From an uncultured Pseudohongiella sp. (GTDB lineage: Bacteria; Pseudomonadota; Gammaproteobacteria; Pseudomonadales; Pseudohongiellaceae): a DNA stretch of 64,000 nt. The stretch is from contig OX638341.1 of assembly GCA_951812965.1 (NCBI GenBank), forward strand, positions 3,361,202 through 3,425,201, read 5' to 3'. The notes beneath the pieces were generated by a model. It was not told the origin of the DNA, did not search any database, and worked only from the letters and a program-made list of their open reading frames with translations. Positions 9,658 to 18,388 of the stretch are shown here, one piece after another. The translations under genes were made by a program, and so were the position numbers. Position 1 is the stretch's first letter. Each line of letters starts with the position of its first letter.

Positions 9658-11040
9658 CTAGCGTCCGATCCCAGAAGCATTCGCGTTCCGCACAGTGCGC
9701 TCCATTGCATGGGGCAGAATGTATCCATCCTCCAGGTTCTGCTCCGCGACTTCACGCACGGCGGCCACATAGCTGTCGTGGTCGGGATACAGTCGTTCCA
9801 GCAAATTCTCGTCGAAGGGATGGTGTGAGCCATACAGGATGCAAAACCTGTTGCCGCCGTAGTTCATCCCGGTATTGCGAGCGGTCGGCACCGCGTGGGC
9901 AGCAAGTCGAATTCCGCCGAAAACGTTGCCGTGTTCATCCCGCGCGAATTCCAGTTCCGGCATCATCCGCGACACTTGCAGACTTGGCGCGACCGGCGGC
10001 GGTTTGCCTTCCCGCACCCACAATACAAGATGTTCGAATGCCGCGTTCATGACATCGCGGAACGGCACCCGGCTATGGGGCGGAAGTTCGCAGCCGGGGT
10101 CGCGCGGTGCGGCATCGGACATTGGCAGGCCGTCCTGCTGCAGGCGCACCCGCGCCCATTCGACTTCGAAGGGATAATCCACGTGAGAACTGCCTGCCAC
10201 TTCCCATTGCCGGAACCAGTCTGTATCCGGTTGCGGATTCGCCGCCCGGCGCAGCATGTCGGTTTCCGCCATCAGCTTGAAGATTCGAACCGGCTGATCG
10301 TCACGAATGCGCCCGCCGCCGCCATGCACCATGAAGCCATCGTAGACCGGATCCAGTGGATGCACCGAGTTCAGGTAGGTCGCCAGTCGCCCGGCTGATT
10401 GGGAGTGCCCGGTGGCGATAAGCATTTCTGGCTCGAGGCCTCCGAGAATATCCACCATACCGGAGCCGCCGTCGCGGGCAACGCGGCCGGCATCGGAAAA
10501 GATATCGAAGGACATGCCGTCGCCCGGCACCATGCCATCGTGGCTGACATCGAGAGTTCCATATCGCTCCGGACTCCACCCGGCCAGCGATTCGACGCCC
10601 ACTTGCTGGGCGGAAACCGCCACGTAGGCGTAGCCGTTGCGCACCAGATGCGCGCCGGATTGCCACCAGTCGATGTCCTTGTCGGTGCCGCCGGTCACGT
10701 TCAGCCATTCCACCACGACCACCCCGTTGAAGCGGTCGGCATTTTCTGGGCGACGCACGATCAGGCGCGTACGATAGGGATGGCCGTCATCGAGCACCGC
10801 GCCGGTTTCCATCTCCGGCAAATCGTAACGGGCCGCGACTCCTTCCATGAAGTACTCCTCTTCCACATAACCCTGTTCGCGCAGAGGAACAGCCGATGAA
10901 AGGAAAATCATGTTGCGTGAAGGAAAGCCCGCGGGGTCCAGGGCGACGGGGCCGCTGACCGTGGCGTCCGCGGCCGAGGACAACATGGGCAGCAGCGTTA
11001 ACGGGAGCGTCAGCAGGAGCGCGGAAAGATCGAAACGCAT
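9658..11040 (-). CDS. Secreted alpha/beta-hydrolase-domain protein
   Basis: 460 residues with a signal peptide (cleavage near SSA, residue 23). The nucleophile elbow is GHSQSAGR (Ser213 in GHSQS), inside a fold with VVVVEWLNVTGGTDKDIDW near 107-125, typical of the large uncharacterised alpha/beta-hydrolase-domain family found in marine and soil bacteria. It is probably a periplasmic esterase or lactonase. No substrate can be assigned. It is divergent from glpK. Confidence 0.75.
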   Translation of the reverse strand: MRFDLSALLLTLPLTLLPMLSSAADATVSGPVALDPAGFPSRNMIFLSSAVPLREQGYVEEEYFMEGVAARYDLPEMETGAVLDDGHPYRTRLIVRRPENADRFNGVVVVEWLNVTGGTDKDIDWWQSGAHLVRNGYAYVAVSAQQVGVESLAGWSPERYGTLDVSHDGMVPGDGMSFDIFSDAGRVARDGGSGMVDILGGLEPEMLIATGHSQSAGRLATYLNSVHPLDPVYDGFMVHGGGGRIRDDQPVRIFKLMAETDMLRRAANPQPDTDWFRQWEVAGSSHVDYPFEVEWARVRLQQDGLPMSDAAPRDPGCELPPHSRVPFRDVMNAAFEHLVLWVREGKPPPVAPSLQVSRMMPELEFARDEHGNVFGGIRLAAHAVPTARNTGMNYGGNRFCILYGSHHPFDENLLERLYPDHDSYVAAVREVAEQNLEDGYILPHAMERTVRNANASGIGR

Positions 11041-11147
11041 GGCGGCAATTCCGTGAAATGCGGGACAGGGCAGCTTAGCAAAGTTTTACTCAGGCCCCAA
11101 TTGCCTCTATGCTCCGCTACGGAATGAGACAGACAGGAGCAACACCG

Positions 11148-12635
11148 GTGAAGCCCTACATTCTCGCTATCGATCAGGGCACATCTTCCAGCCGTGCGCT
11201 GGTGTTCGATTCGTCGGGAGCGCTGAGCGGCCTGGGCCAGCAGGAGTTTACCCAGTATTTTCCGCGCAACGGCTGGGTGGAACACGACGCGGACGAAATC
11301 TGGCGCACCACGCTGTCGAGTTGCCATGCGGCCTTGCGCGACGCCGGAATCGACAGCGGGCAACTCGCCTGCATCGGCATCACCAATCAGCGCGAAACGA
11401 CGGTACTTTGGGATCGTGCGAGTGGCGAACCGGTGCACAAGGCGATCGTCTGGCAGGACCGGCGAACGGCCGAACATTGCCGCAAATTGAAGCAAGAGCG
11501 CGTCGATGAATCCGAATTGCAACGCAAGACCGGACTGCTGCTCGACCCGTATTTCTCCGCCACCAAATTGCAATGGCTGCTGAACGAGGTCCCCGGCCTG
11601 CGCGAACGCGCCGAACGGGGCGAACTCGCCGCCGGCACCGTAGACAGCTTCCTGCTGTGGAAATTGACCGGCGGACGCAGCCATTTTACCGATGCGAGCA
11701 ATGCTTCGCGCACGATGTTGTTCAACCTGCAGTCCCAGGATTGGGACCCGGATTTGCTCGAGTTGTTCGAAATACCGCGGCAGGTGCTGCCCGAAGTGCT
11801 CGACAGCGCCGCCGATTACGGCGCTAGCGAGCCGGCGCTGCTCGGCAGCGCGGTGCCCGTGACCGGAGTGCTCGGGGACCAGCAGGCCGCGGCCTTCGGC
11901 CAATGTTGTTTCAGCGCGGGCGCGGCCAAGAGCACTTACGGCACCGGTTGTTTTTTGCTCATGCATACCGGGGACGCGCCGGTGTTTTCGCGCAATCGCC
12001 TGCTCACCACGGTGGCGTATCGCCTGGAAGGCAGAACGAGTTACGCCGTTGAAGGCAGTATCTTCATGGCCGGCGCCACCATGCAGTGGCTGCGGGACAA
12101 GTTGCGCCTGATTCAGGAATCATCCGAGTCAGAGCGATTGGCGCAGGCCTGCGCTGAAGATTCCGGGGTCTATCTCGTCCCCGCCTTTACCGGCCTCGGC
12201 GCACCCTACTGGGATCCGGACGCCCGCGGCGCAATCCATGGCCTGACCCGGGACAGCGGCATAGCCGAAATCGTCACTGCCGCCCTGCTTTCGGTGTGTT
12301 ACCAGACGCGCGACCTGACCGGCGCCATCGCCGCCGATGGGGTCGACCTGAATCTCTTGCGCGTAGACGGCGGCATGGTCGCTAATGAATTCTTCCTGCA
12401 AAATCTCGCGGATATTCTCGCTTGCGAGGTACATCGCCCGGTAGTTACCGAAACCACGGCGCTCGGCGCCGCTTACGTGGCGGGACTGCAGGCCGGCGTG
12501 TTCTCCTCGCTTGACGCCATTACCAGGCTCTGGCGGCTCGACCGCGAGTTCAGCCCCCAACGGGACGCTGCCTGGCGCGAGGAGAAATATACCGGCTGGC
12601 GGGATGCCGTGCGACGTACCCTGAGGGAGCGCTGA
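11148..12635 (+). CDS. glpK: Glycerol kinase
   Basis: 495 residues from the GTG at 11148, which follows CAGGAG by 7 bp; an ATG at 11109 in the same frame would add 13 unsupported residues. FGGY-kinase hallmarks are present: [12 protein letters not shown] at the N-terminus, [28 protein letters not shown], and [15 protein letters not shown] in the second domain. It phosphorylates glycerol to sn-glycerol 3-phosphate with ATP in the cytoplasm. Neither glpF nor glpD is adjacent. Confidence 0.93.
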   Translation: MKPYILAIDQGTSSSRALVFDSSGALSGLGQQEFTQYFPRNGWVEHDADEIWRTTLSSCHAALRDAGIDSGQLACIGITNQRETTVLWDRASGEPVHKAIVWQDRRTAEHCRKLKQERVDESELQRKTGLLLDPYFSATKLQWLLNEVPGLRERAERGELAAGTVDSFLLWKLTGGRSHFTDASNASRTMLFNLQSQDWDPDLLELFEIPRQVLPEVLDSAADYGASEPALLGSAVPVTGVLGDQQAAAFGQCCFSAGAAKSTYGTGCFLLMHTGDAPVFSRNRLLTTVAYRLEGRTSYAVEGSIFMAGATMQWLRDKLRLIQESSESERLAQACAEDSGVYLVPAFTGLGAPYWDPDARGAIHGLTRDSGIAEIVTAALLSVCYQTRDLTGAIAADGVDLNLLRVDGGMVANEFFLQNLADILACEVHRPVVTETTALGAAYVAGLQAGVFSSLDAITRLWRLDREFSPQRDAAWREEKYTGWRDAVRRTLRER

Positions 12636-12675
12636 TCAGTCAGCGCTTCAGCAAAACCCAGATTGAGGCGATCAC

Positions 12676-13305
12676 ATGGAACTGCATCTGATCCGGCATG
12701 GCGAAACCCAGTGGAATCGCGACCAGCGTGTACAGGGGCAATGCAATGTCGGCCTGAACGAGACCGGCAACAAGCAATCGGTCGAACTCGGCGAGCGGTT
12801 GCGGGATACCCGTTTCGACGCCATTTACAGCAGCAGTTCATTGCGTACCCGGGAGACGGCGTGGCTGGCTTTCCCCGACCGTCACGAGGACATCGTGTTT
12901 CTCGACAGCCTGCGTGAAATTGATCTCGGCCCCTGGGAGGGCCGCCTGCACGCCGAAATCGCCGTCGACGATCCGGAATCACAACACCATTTCTGGCACA
13001 TGCCGCATTTGTTCGATGTGGAAGGCGCAGAGACATTCTATGAGTTGCAGGAACGGGCGATGCAGGCGATCCGCGGAATATTGCGAAAGCACTTCGGGCA
13101 GCGCGTGGCCGTCGTCAGCCATGGCGCGCTGATCAAGTCGGTGCTGTGCCATATGGAAGAATTGCCGATGCGCGATCTGTGGTCCTGGCAGCCCTTGCAC
13201 AATTGCGCTCATAACATCGTGCGTCTCGAACGGGACGGCGCCGCCGAGATCCTGCAATACGCCGACCAGCCTTTCGCCCATGTCAAAGGGGTGCGAGTTG
13301 TTTAG
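12676..13305 (+). CDS. Histidine phosphatase family protein (phosphoglycerate mutase-like)
   Basis: 209 residues. The catalytic LIRHGETQWN (His8 phospho-acceptor) opens the protein, SSSLRTRETA supplies the second arginine, and AVVSHGALIKS the second histidine. These mark the GpmB/CobC-like histidine phosphatase branch, which includes broad phosphatases and cobalamin or sugar-phosphate enzymes. It is cytoplasmic. The 3' end overlaps the following lspA start, so the two are co-translated. Confidence 0.85.
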   Translation: MELHLIRHGETQWNRDQRVQGQCNVGLNETGNKQSVELGERLRDTRFDAIYSSSSLRTRETAWLAFPDRHEDIVFLDSLREIDLGPWEGRLHAEIAVDDPESQHHFWHMPHLFDVEGAETFYELQERAMQAIRGILRKHFGQRVAVVSHGALIKSVLCHMEELPMRDLWSWQPLHNCAHNIVRLERDGAAEILQYADQPFAHVKGVRVV

Positions 13306-13798
13306 CGCCTGGCAGCGGAAAAGCATCAATTTTCTGTATTTCTGCGCGATTGCCGCCTTCGCGCTGGCGTGTTCGCAAATGGCCGGCTGGTGGGTCAACT
13401 TCAACATTCCCGTGAACACCACGATGGAATGGAACAGCTTCATCCACCTCACTCATATCCGCAATTACGGCGGCATCTTCGGCCTGCTACAGGGCCAGGG
13501 TTGGGTGTTCGCGGCGCTCAGCCTCGCACTGCTCGGCGGCATCATTGTCTGGCTGCTCCTGGGAACCGGCATATCACGATTCGAATTCTGCTGTTTCGGC
13601 TTCATCGCCGGCGGCGGCTTGAGCAATGTGGTTGATCGGCACCTCCACGGCAGCGTGATCGACTACATAAACGTGCAGCACATTCCCTGGTGGAACTACA
13701 TTTTCAATCTCGCCGACGTCATGATCCACATCGGCATCTGGCCGATGATCCTCTACGGACTGCTGGCGCGAAAACCCGGGAGGTATCCCCACTCATGA
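13280..13798 (+). CDS. lspA: Lipoprotein signal peptidase (signal peptidase II)
   Basis: 172 residues with four membrane helices. The aspartyl-protease motifs are NVVDRHLHGSVIDYI (catalytic Asp128) and FNLADVMIHIG (Asp146), as in LspA, which cleaves diacylglyceryl prolipoproteins at the inner membrane. The ATG at 13280 overlaps the preceding gene by 26 bp; a TTG at 13298 preceded by AAAGGGG is a plausible alternative. The stop overlaps the next gene's start (ATGA). The usual ileS neighbour is absent, so this may be a second, lineage-specific copy. Confidence 0.82.
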   Translation: MSKGCELFSAWQRKSINFLYFCAIAAFALACSQMAGWWVNFNIPVNTTMEWNSFIHLTHIRNYGGIFGLLQGQGWVFAALSLALLGGIIVWLLLGTGISRFEFCCFGFIAGGGLSNVVDRHLHGSVIDYINVQHIPWWNYIFNLADVMIHIGIWPMILYGLLARKPGRYPHS

Positions 13799-14727
13799 GC
13801 CTGGAACGACTAGACGGCGTGCTGGCGCCGGTCGTCACGCCTTTCGACGAATATCTGACGCCAGACGCCGAACGATTTACCGGACTGTGTCACTGGCTGC
13901 TCGGCCAGGGCGTGAAACTGGCCGTCTTCGGCACTACCAGCGAAGCCAATTCGCTCTCGCTCAAGGAAAAGATCAGCCTGCTTGAGCGGCTGCTCGATTC
14001 CGGAGTGGAACCCGATAACATCATGCCAGGCGCCGGCTTGTGTTCATTAAGCGAAACCGTGGAGTTCACCGCCGCGGCGGCCGGCCTCGGCTGCCCTCGC
14101 GTGCTGATGCTGCCGCCTTTCTATTACAAGAAAGTGAGCGACGACGGCCTTTACGGCTACATGGCGGAAGTCATCGACAGGGTCGGCCGAGAAGACCTGC
14201 AAATCTATCTCTACCATTTCCCCGCCATGTCCCAAACGCCGTATTCGCTTGATCTCATCGACCGGCTGGTGAAGGAGTTTCCCGGCGCCATCGCCGGCAT
14301 CAAGGACAGTTCGGGCAAATGGGAGGAAACTGCGGCCTTCAATGCGGCCGGCTGGCCGGATTTCCGGGTGTTTTCCGGCTCCGAACGATTCCTGCTGCAA
14401 AACATGGAAGCCGGCGGCGCCGGCTGCATTTCCGCCACGGCCAATGTCAATCCCGCGGCGATCGCGGCGCTTTGCTCCGGCTGGCGCGCGGCAGACGCCG
14501 CCGAACGGCAGCGGGATCTGACCGGCATCCGCGATCTGTTCGAGTCCGCCCCGATGGTTGCCGCGGTCAAGGCCGCCGTGGCCATCTGTAGCGGTGACGC
14601 CGCATGGTCGCGCCCACGTCCGCCGTTGATGCCGCTGTCCCGCGAGCAATACGAGGCGCTGCGCGCCGGACTGGCGGCGGCCGGTTTCGAAATGCCGGGA
14701 ATCGGCGCCGTTTGTAGCGATTTGTAG
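13795..14727 (+). CDS. DHDPS/NAL-family lyase (dapA-like)
   Basis: 310 residues, start ATG at 13795 inside the lspA stop (ATGA). The (beta/alpha)8 aldolase motifs are GTTSEANSLS (about 46-55), the tyrosine in YLYHFP (Tyr140) and the Schiff-base lysine in AGIKDSSG (Lys170). The first motif is GTTSE rather than the GTTGE of true dihydrodipicolinate synthase, so a different 2-oxo acid aldolase or dehydratase is more likely. It is coupled to lspA and the histidine phosphatase, a grouping whose logic is not obvious. Confidence 0.8.
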   Translation: MSLERLDGVLAPVVTPFDEYLTPDAERFTGLCHWLLGQGVKLAVFGTTSEANSLSLKEKISLLERLLDSGVEPDNIMPGAGLCSLSETVEFTAAAAGLGCPRVLMLPPFYYKKVSDDGLYGYMAEVIDRVGREDLQIYLYHFPAMSQTPYSLDLIDRLVKEFPGAIAGIKDSSGKWEETAAFNAAGWPDFRVFSGSERFLLQNMEAGGAGCISATANVNPAAIAALCSGWRAADAAERQRDLTGIRDLFESAPMVAAVKAAVAICSGDAAWSRPRPPLMPLSREQYEALRAGLAAAGFEMPGIGAVCSDL

Positions 14728-14839
14728 CAACAGCCGCAGACCGGGGTCAGGCGCGTTCTTTTATCTCGACATCACAAAAGTGTTGGGGTAACTTCCGCTC
14801 TTGGTTTACCTGCCGAATCAATAAATTGCGAGGCTGATA

Positions 14840-16858
14840 ATGATGAAATCTCTTGCAACCTACCGCTCCGGAATCAAGCCGCGAAGCGCCGCCCTGTTGG
14901 CAGCCGGGCTGGCATTCTGCGCGGGAACCCTGTTTGCCCAGGACACCGTGGCCCAGGATTCCATAGAGTGGCTCACTCTGGGCAATGATTTCGCCCAGAC
15001 GAGATACTCCGAATCTACCCAGATCACCATGGACAACTTCGATCAGCTCGAAGTCGCCTGGGTCTGGGACGGCGCCAGCATGGGCGCGGTGAGCGGACGG
15101 GCGACGCCGAGCTATATCGACGGCAAGCTGTTCACGCTCGCCGGCTACCGCCGCCACATCGTTGCCCTCGATCCGGCCAGCGGCGAAACCCTGTGGAGCT
15201 ACCGCCTGCCACACACACGCCGCTGGGAATATTCGATGCGCGCCGATTACGGCAAGGGCATCGCCTACGATGAAGTCGACGGCCGTGGCGTAGTTTATGT
15301 CGCTACCCCCGGCTTTTTCCTTGTTGCCCTCGACGCCGAAACCGGCGCACCGCTGGAAGGCTTCGGCGACCAGGTGCCGGTCGACGGCTTCCCCGAATCC
15401 GGCGTAGTCGACATGCTCGCCGATCTCGGCCACCCCTACGACCCCTACGAAGGCATCCCGCTGGAAACCGGCTATATCACCTCGTCCTCGCCGCCTATCG
15501 TGGTCAATGACACTGTCGTGGTAGGTAACTCGGCCGAACAGGGCTACAACCAGGCGCGCATCGAGAACGTGCCCGGCGACATCCTCGGCTACGACAAGAC
15601 CACCGGCGCGTTCAAGTGGAAGTTCAACGTGATTCCGCGGCCCGGCGAGTACGGCCACGAGACCTGGGAAAACGACGCCTGGCAATGGACCGGCGACGTT
15701 TCTTCCTGGGCGCCGATTTCCGCCGACGTGGAAAACAACATCGTGTATATCCCGACCAACGGCGCCACCATCGACTATTACGGCGGCTTCCGTCCGGGCG
15801 ACAATCTCTATGGCACCAGCCTGATCGCGCTCGATGCCGGCACCGGCGAGCGGGTCTGGCATTACCAGACCGTCAAGCACGACATCTGGAACTACGACAA
15901 TCCCCAGGCGCCGATTCTGCTCGACCTGAACGTCGACGGGCAGCCGGTTCCGGCGGTCATGCAGGTTACCAAGCAGAGTTTCGTCTACGCTTTCAACCGC
16001 CTCACCGGCGAACCGCTGTGGCCGTTCGAGGAGCGCGAAGTGCCTCCGTCCATCGTTCCCGGCGAAGTGCTGTCTCCGACCCAGCCCTTCCCGACCCGGC
16101 CCGCGCCTTTCGACATGCAGGGCGTATCCATCGACGATCTGGTCGATTTCACTCCGGACCTGCGCCAGCAGGCGATCCAGGCCATGGCCGATTACCAGAT
16201 GGGGCCGCTGTTCAATCCGCCGATCCATCGCGACAATCCGCTCGGCAAACGCGCCTCGCTGATCTGTCCGGGCGGTGGCGGCGGCGCGAATATCACCTCG
16301 CCTTCGGTAGCCGATCCGAATACCGGTTACCTTTACATTTCCTCGCAAAAGGCCTGCAGCCCGGTTCAGCTCGTACCGGGTGAAGAAGCGGATCTGCAAT
16401 ACGAGGAGCCGACCGGCACCACCTTCGCGCAATATGCCGACGGCCCCGGCGGCGGCGCTCCGCGCCATCCGGCGAATATCCCGCTGTACAAGCCGCCATA
16501 CAGCCGCATCACCGCCATCGACATGAACACCGGCGAACATGCCTGGATGATCCCGGCCGGCGAAACGCCAAGCCGCGTGCTCAACAATCCGGCGATGGAA
16601 GGACTAGAAATCGGCAACACCGGCTCAGGCAATCTCGTGCCGATGACGATTACGCCCAACATGCTGGTGTATTCCGACGTCAACAGCGAGGACCAGGTCA
16701 TGTTATACGCCGTCGACAAGGCATCCGGCGAAACCATGGCCGAAGCCGAAGTCCCCGAGCGCAGCCGCTACGGCATGAGCACCTGGACCCACGAGGGCCG
16801 CCAATACATCATCCTGCAAACCGGCGCCCGCCTGACCGCAATGGCGCTGCCTGAGTAA
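14840..16858 (+). CDS. PQQ-dependent dehydrogenase (quinoprotein)
   Basis: 672 residues with an N-terminal signal peptide (cleavage near LFAQ). The body is an eight-bladed quinoprotein propeller with repeated tryptophan-docking motifs such as ALDPASGETLWSYR, ALDAGTGERVWHYQ and HDIWNYDNPQAPIL. No haem CxxCH domain is present, so electrons must pass to a separate acceptor. It should oxidise an alcohol, aldose or other polyol in the periplasm; the substrate is not evident. No pqq synthesis gene is in the window. Confidence 0.88.
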   Translation: MMKSLATYRSGIKPRSAALLAAGLAFCAGTLFAQDTVAQDSIEWLTLGNDFAQTRYSESTQITMDNFDQLEVAWVWDGASMGAVSGRATPSYIDGKLFTLAGYRRHIVALDPASGETLWSYRLPHTRRWEYSMRADYGKGIAYDEVDGRGVVYVATPGFFLVALDAETGAPLEGFGDQVPVDGFPESGVVDMLADLGHPYDPYEGIPLETGYITSSSPPIVVNDTVVVGNSAEQGYNQARIENVPGDILGYDKTTGAFKWKFNVIPRPGEYGHETWENDAWQWTGDVSSWAPISADVENNIVYIPTNGATIDYYGGFRPGDNLYGTSLIALDAGTGERVWHYQTVKHDIWNYDNPQAPILLDLNVDGQPVPAVMQVTKQSFVYAFNRLTGEPLWPFEEREVPPSIVPGEVLSPTQPFPTRPAPFDMQGVSIDDLVDFTPDLRQQAIQAMADYQMGPLFNPPIHRDNPLGKRASLICPGGGGGANITSPSVADPNTGYLYISSQKACSPVQLVPGEEADLQYEEPTGTTFAQYADGPGGGAPRHPANIPLYKPPYSRITAIDMNTGEHAWMIPAGETPSRVLNNPAMEGLEIGNTGSGNLVPMTITPNMLVYSDVNSEDQVMLYAVDKASGETMAEAEVPERSRYGMSTWTHEGRQYIILQTGARLTAMALPE

Positions 16859-16868
16859 ACCTCAACTT

Positions 16869-16903
16869 CCGGCGGAATTCCCGGCAATCGGGAATTTCGC
16901 CGG
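16869..16903 (+). terminator. Hairpin after the PQQ dehydrogenase
   Basis: A 15-bp stem with one mismatch (16869-16883 with 16889-16903) and a GCAAT loop lies 10 bp after the stop codon. No U-run follows, so it is either a weak terminator or an mRNA 3'-end stabiliser. Confidence 0.5.
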
Positions 16904-16951
16904 GGTATTCTCAAATCTTGAGCGATTTGCACTTCGTTTCAAACCGACTCC

Positions 16952-17410
16952 TCATCGGTTGCTCGCTTCCGCTAGCTGCGGCGTTTCGAGGGACTTGCGG
17001 AATTTGTTCGCCAATGTTCCCAGCAGTGCGCTGGATAGGCCGCAGGCCGCGAATATCACGCCCAGGGCCGCACCCAATTCCGCTTCGTTACCGGCACCTT
17101 GCATTGCCGCAAAGACAGCCCAAACGGTTCCAACGCAAATTCCAGCCGCACCGCTACACACTCCGATCCAGTATCCTTTCGGCAGCGGCTTGGGCGCCAA
17201 CAGCCGTTTCGTCGGCACTTCCAACACGGAGGCGATTGATTTGAGTGTCTCTGCCGAGACAGGCATCCCCATTTCCGCCCTCTGTACGGTACGAACGCTC
17301 ATCCCCGCGGCGATTGCGAATTCCTCCTGCGAATAAAGTCGATGCTCGCGCAATAATTTCAAAGTCTTCGGGTCGATTTTCAATTCCGGTAGCCCCTCTC
17401 GGTGTTCCAT
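16952..17410 (-). CDS. XRE-type HTH regulator with C-terminal membrane segments
   Basis: 152 residues if started at the ATG at 17410 (MEHREG...); an in-frame ATG at 17425 is possible, and the frame stays open to 17599. Residues about 10-60 form a Cro/CI helix-turn-helix: SQEEFAIAAGMSVRTVQRAEMG is the recognition region. After a basic linker two hydrophobic stretches follow (WIGVCSGAAGICVGTVWAVF and LGAALGVIFAACGLSSALLG), suggesting a membrane-anchored regulator. A perfect palindrome lies just upstream and may be its operator. Target genes are unknown. Confidence 0.75.
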   Translation of the reverse strand: MEHREGLPELKIDPKTLKLLREHRLYSQEEFAIAAGMSVRTVQRAEMGMPVSAETLKSIASVLEVPTKRLLAPKPLPKGYWIGVCSGAAGICVGTVWAVFAAMQGAGNEAELGAALGVIFAACGLSSALLGTLANKFRKSLETPQLAEASNR

Positions 17411-17766
17411 AATCACAATCCTCATCAATACTTGGATGAGAAAAATTCTCATACCACCGGCTGGTCGGGTCAACGACAAAAAACCGACAGTTGCACGAAT
17501 CAAACTGCTTGGCTTGCCCAGGTGCTCTGTCAGTTCGAGAGAATCGCCCTCGTGACCGCTGTGTGTGTATGCCCGATTCATGCCGGGTCCGGCGGCCATC
17601 CAGGAAGCGGCTCGCTGGAATTGACTCCGTAAGCGACTGACCTGTTCGGGTATGTTTCGAAAATTAATAAAGTATTTGAATTAACATAATCGTCAATTCA
17701 AATTCATAATTAGAAGAGTTGCCGGGGGCTGGTTCGCGAACGAAGCAGGGTTTCCTCGCTGAACTT
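17411..17766. other. Intergenic region between the XRE gene and parE
   Basis: About 355 bp without a supported gene. The left end holds the palindromic operator candidate and the XRE promoter region. The right part (17655-17725) is markedly AT-rich compared with its surroundings. A minus-strand frame continues upstream of the XRE start but shows no conserved motif. Confidence 0.5.
17436..17452. promoter_or_regulatory. Palindromic operator candidate of the XRE gene
   Basis: ATGAGAA-AAA-TTCTCAT is a perfect 7-bp inverted repeat with 3-bp spacer, centred about 34 bp upstream of the XRE start. XRE regulators commonly repress their own promoter through such sites. Confidence 0.55.
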
Positions 17767-18081
17767 TCAAAGCTCGCCGTCGTCCATGAAGCGGTCTGAC
17801 TGGTGCATTCGTTCATGCAGCACAGTGACGATGCCGATCGCTCCATCGTGCAGGTTTTTCCAGTAGATGAAATGACTGCGATAGCGGGAAACGTATCCGG
17901 TCACGCCGAACTCCGCGGGAACCGGGCGGGACGCAGCCATTCCGGCGGCAATGCCATCGAAAGTCTCGAACATCCCCTCGATATACGCATCGGCCTGAGC
18001 CTCGCCCCAACGATCTCTCGTGTAGCGGAAAATTTCGTCGATACGGATAGCGGCCGCTTCCTGGACGCGATACTGCGTCAT
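17767..18081 (-). CDS. parE: ParE/RelE-type toxin
   Basis: 104 residues of the RelE/ParE fold: an N-terminal helical pair (AAAIRIDEIFRYTRDRWGEAQADAYIEGMF), then the beta-sheet with YVSRYRSHFIYWK and IVTVLHERMHQSDRF. ParE toxins poison DNA gyrase, while RelE members cut mRNA; the long helical hairpin favours ParE. The ATG overlaps the antitoxin stop by 4 bp (ATGA), so the toxin is translationally coupled to the antitoxin. Confidence 0.85.
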   Translation of the reverse strand: MTQYRVQEAAAIRIDEIFRYTRDRWGEAQADAYIEGMFETFDGIAAGMAASRPVPAEFGVTGYVSRYRSHFIYWKNLHDGAIGIVTVLHERMHQSDRFMDDGEL

Positions 18082-18344
18082 GTGCTGGACCGTCTGTTTC
18101 TCTCGATTACCTGCGCTGCGGTCAACGGGCGGTACGTATCGTCGGGCGCCGCGAATGCCTGCTGCAATTCCGCTTTGAGGCGGTCAAAGGCTTCGGCCTC
18201 TGAACGCGCCATGTCGCGCCGGATCAGGTCGCGGATGTATTCGCTGACATTCTCGTAGTTTCCTTTCTCGCCGATATTAGCCGCAACGAATTCTCGTAAC
18301 GAACCGCCCAGTCGTACCGTCATCGTTGTCGTCTCACGCCCCAT
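18078..18344 (-). CDS. parD: ParD-type antitoxin (CopG-like)
   Basis: 88 residues with an N-terminal ribbon-helix-helix DNA-binding segment (MTVRLGGSLREFVAANIGEKGNYENVSEYIRDLIRRD) and an acidic, flexible C-terminal tail that would wrap around the toxin. The NYENVSEYIRDLIR block is characteristic of ParD. It precedes parE with a 4-bp overlap and has GAGAGAGG upstream. It probably represses its own operon together with ParE. Confidence 0.85.
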   Translation of the reverse strand: MGRETTTMTVRLGGSLREFVAANIGEKGNYENVSEYIRDLIRRDMARSEAEAFDRLKAELQQAFAAPDDTYRPLTAAQVIERNRRSST

Positions 18345-18372
18345 GACCTCTCTCCATTCCAGAATCTGTATT

Positions 18373-18388
18373 AATATTATTTAATATT
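18373..18388. promoter_or_regulatory. AT-rich palindrome upstream of parDE
   Basis: AATATTA-TT-TAATATT is a perfect inverted repeat 29 bp upstream of parD. It overlaps the DUF429 gene's TAA stop. It is a good candidate for the ParD operator or the parDE promoter -10 region. Confidence 0.45.

Noticed and set aside
13795..14727. The biosynthetic dapA gene
   Set aside because: The GTTSE motif and context differ from true dihydrodipicolinate synthase; two family members are present in the window and neither has lysine-pathway neighbours.
14747..16540. Long open frame on the minus strand antisense to the PQQ dehydrogenase
   Set aside because: It is the codon-position shadow of a GC-rich gene; the plus-strand product has strong family motifs and a signal peptide, the antisense product has none.
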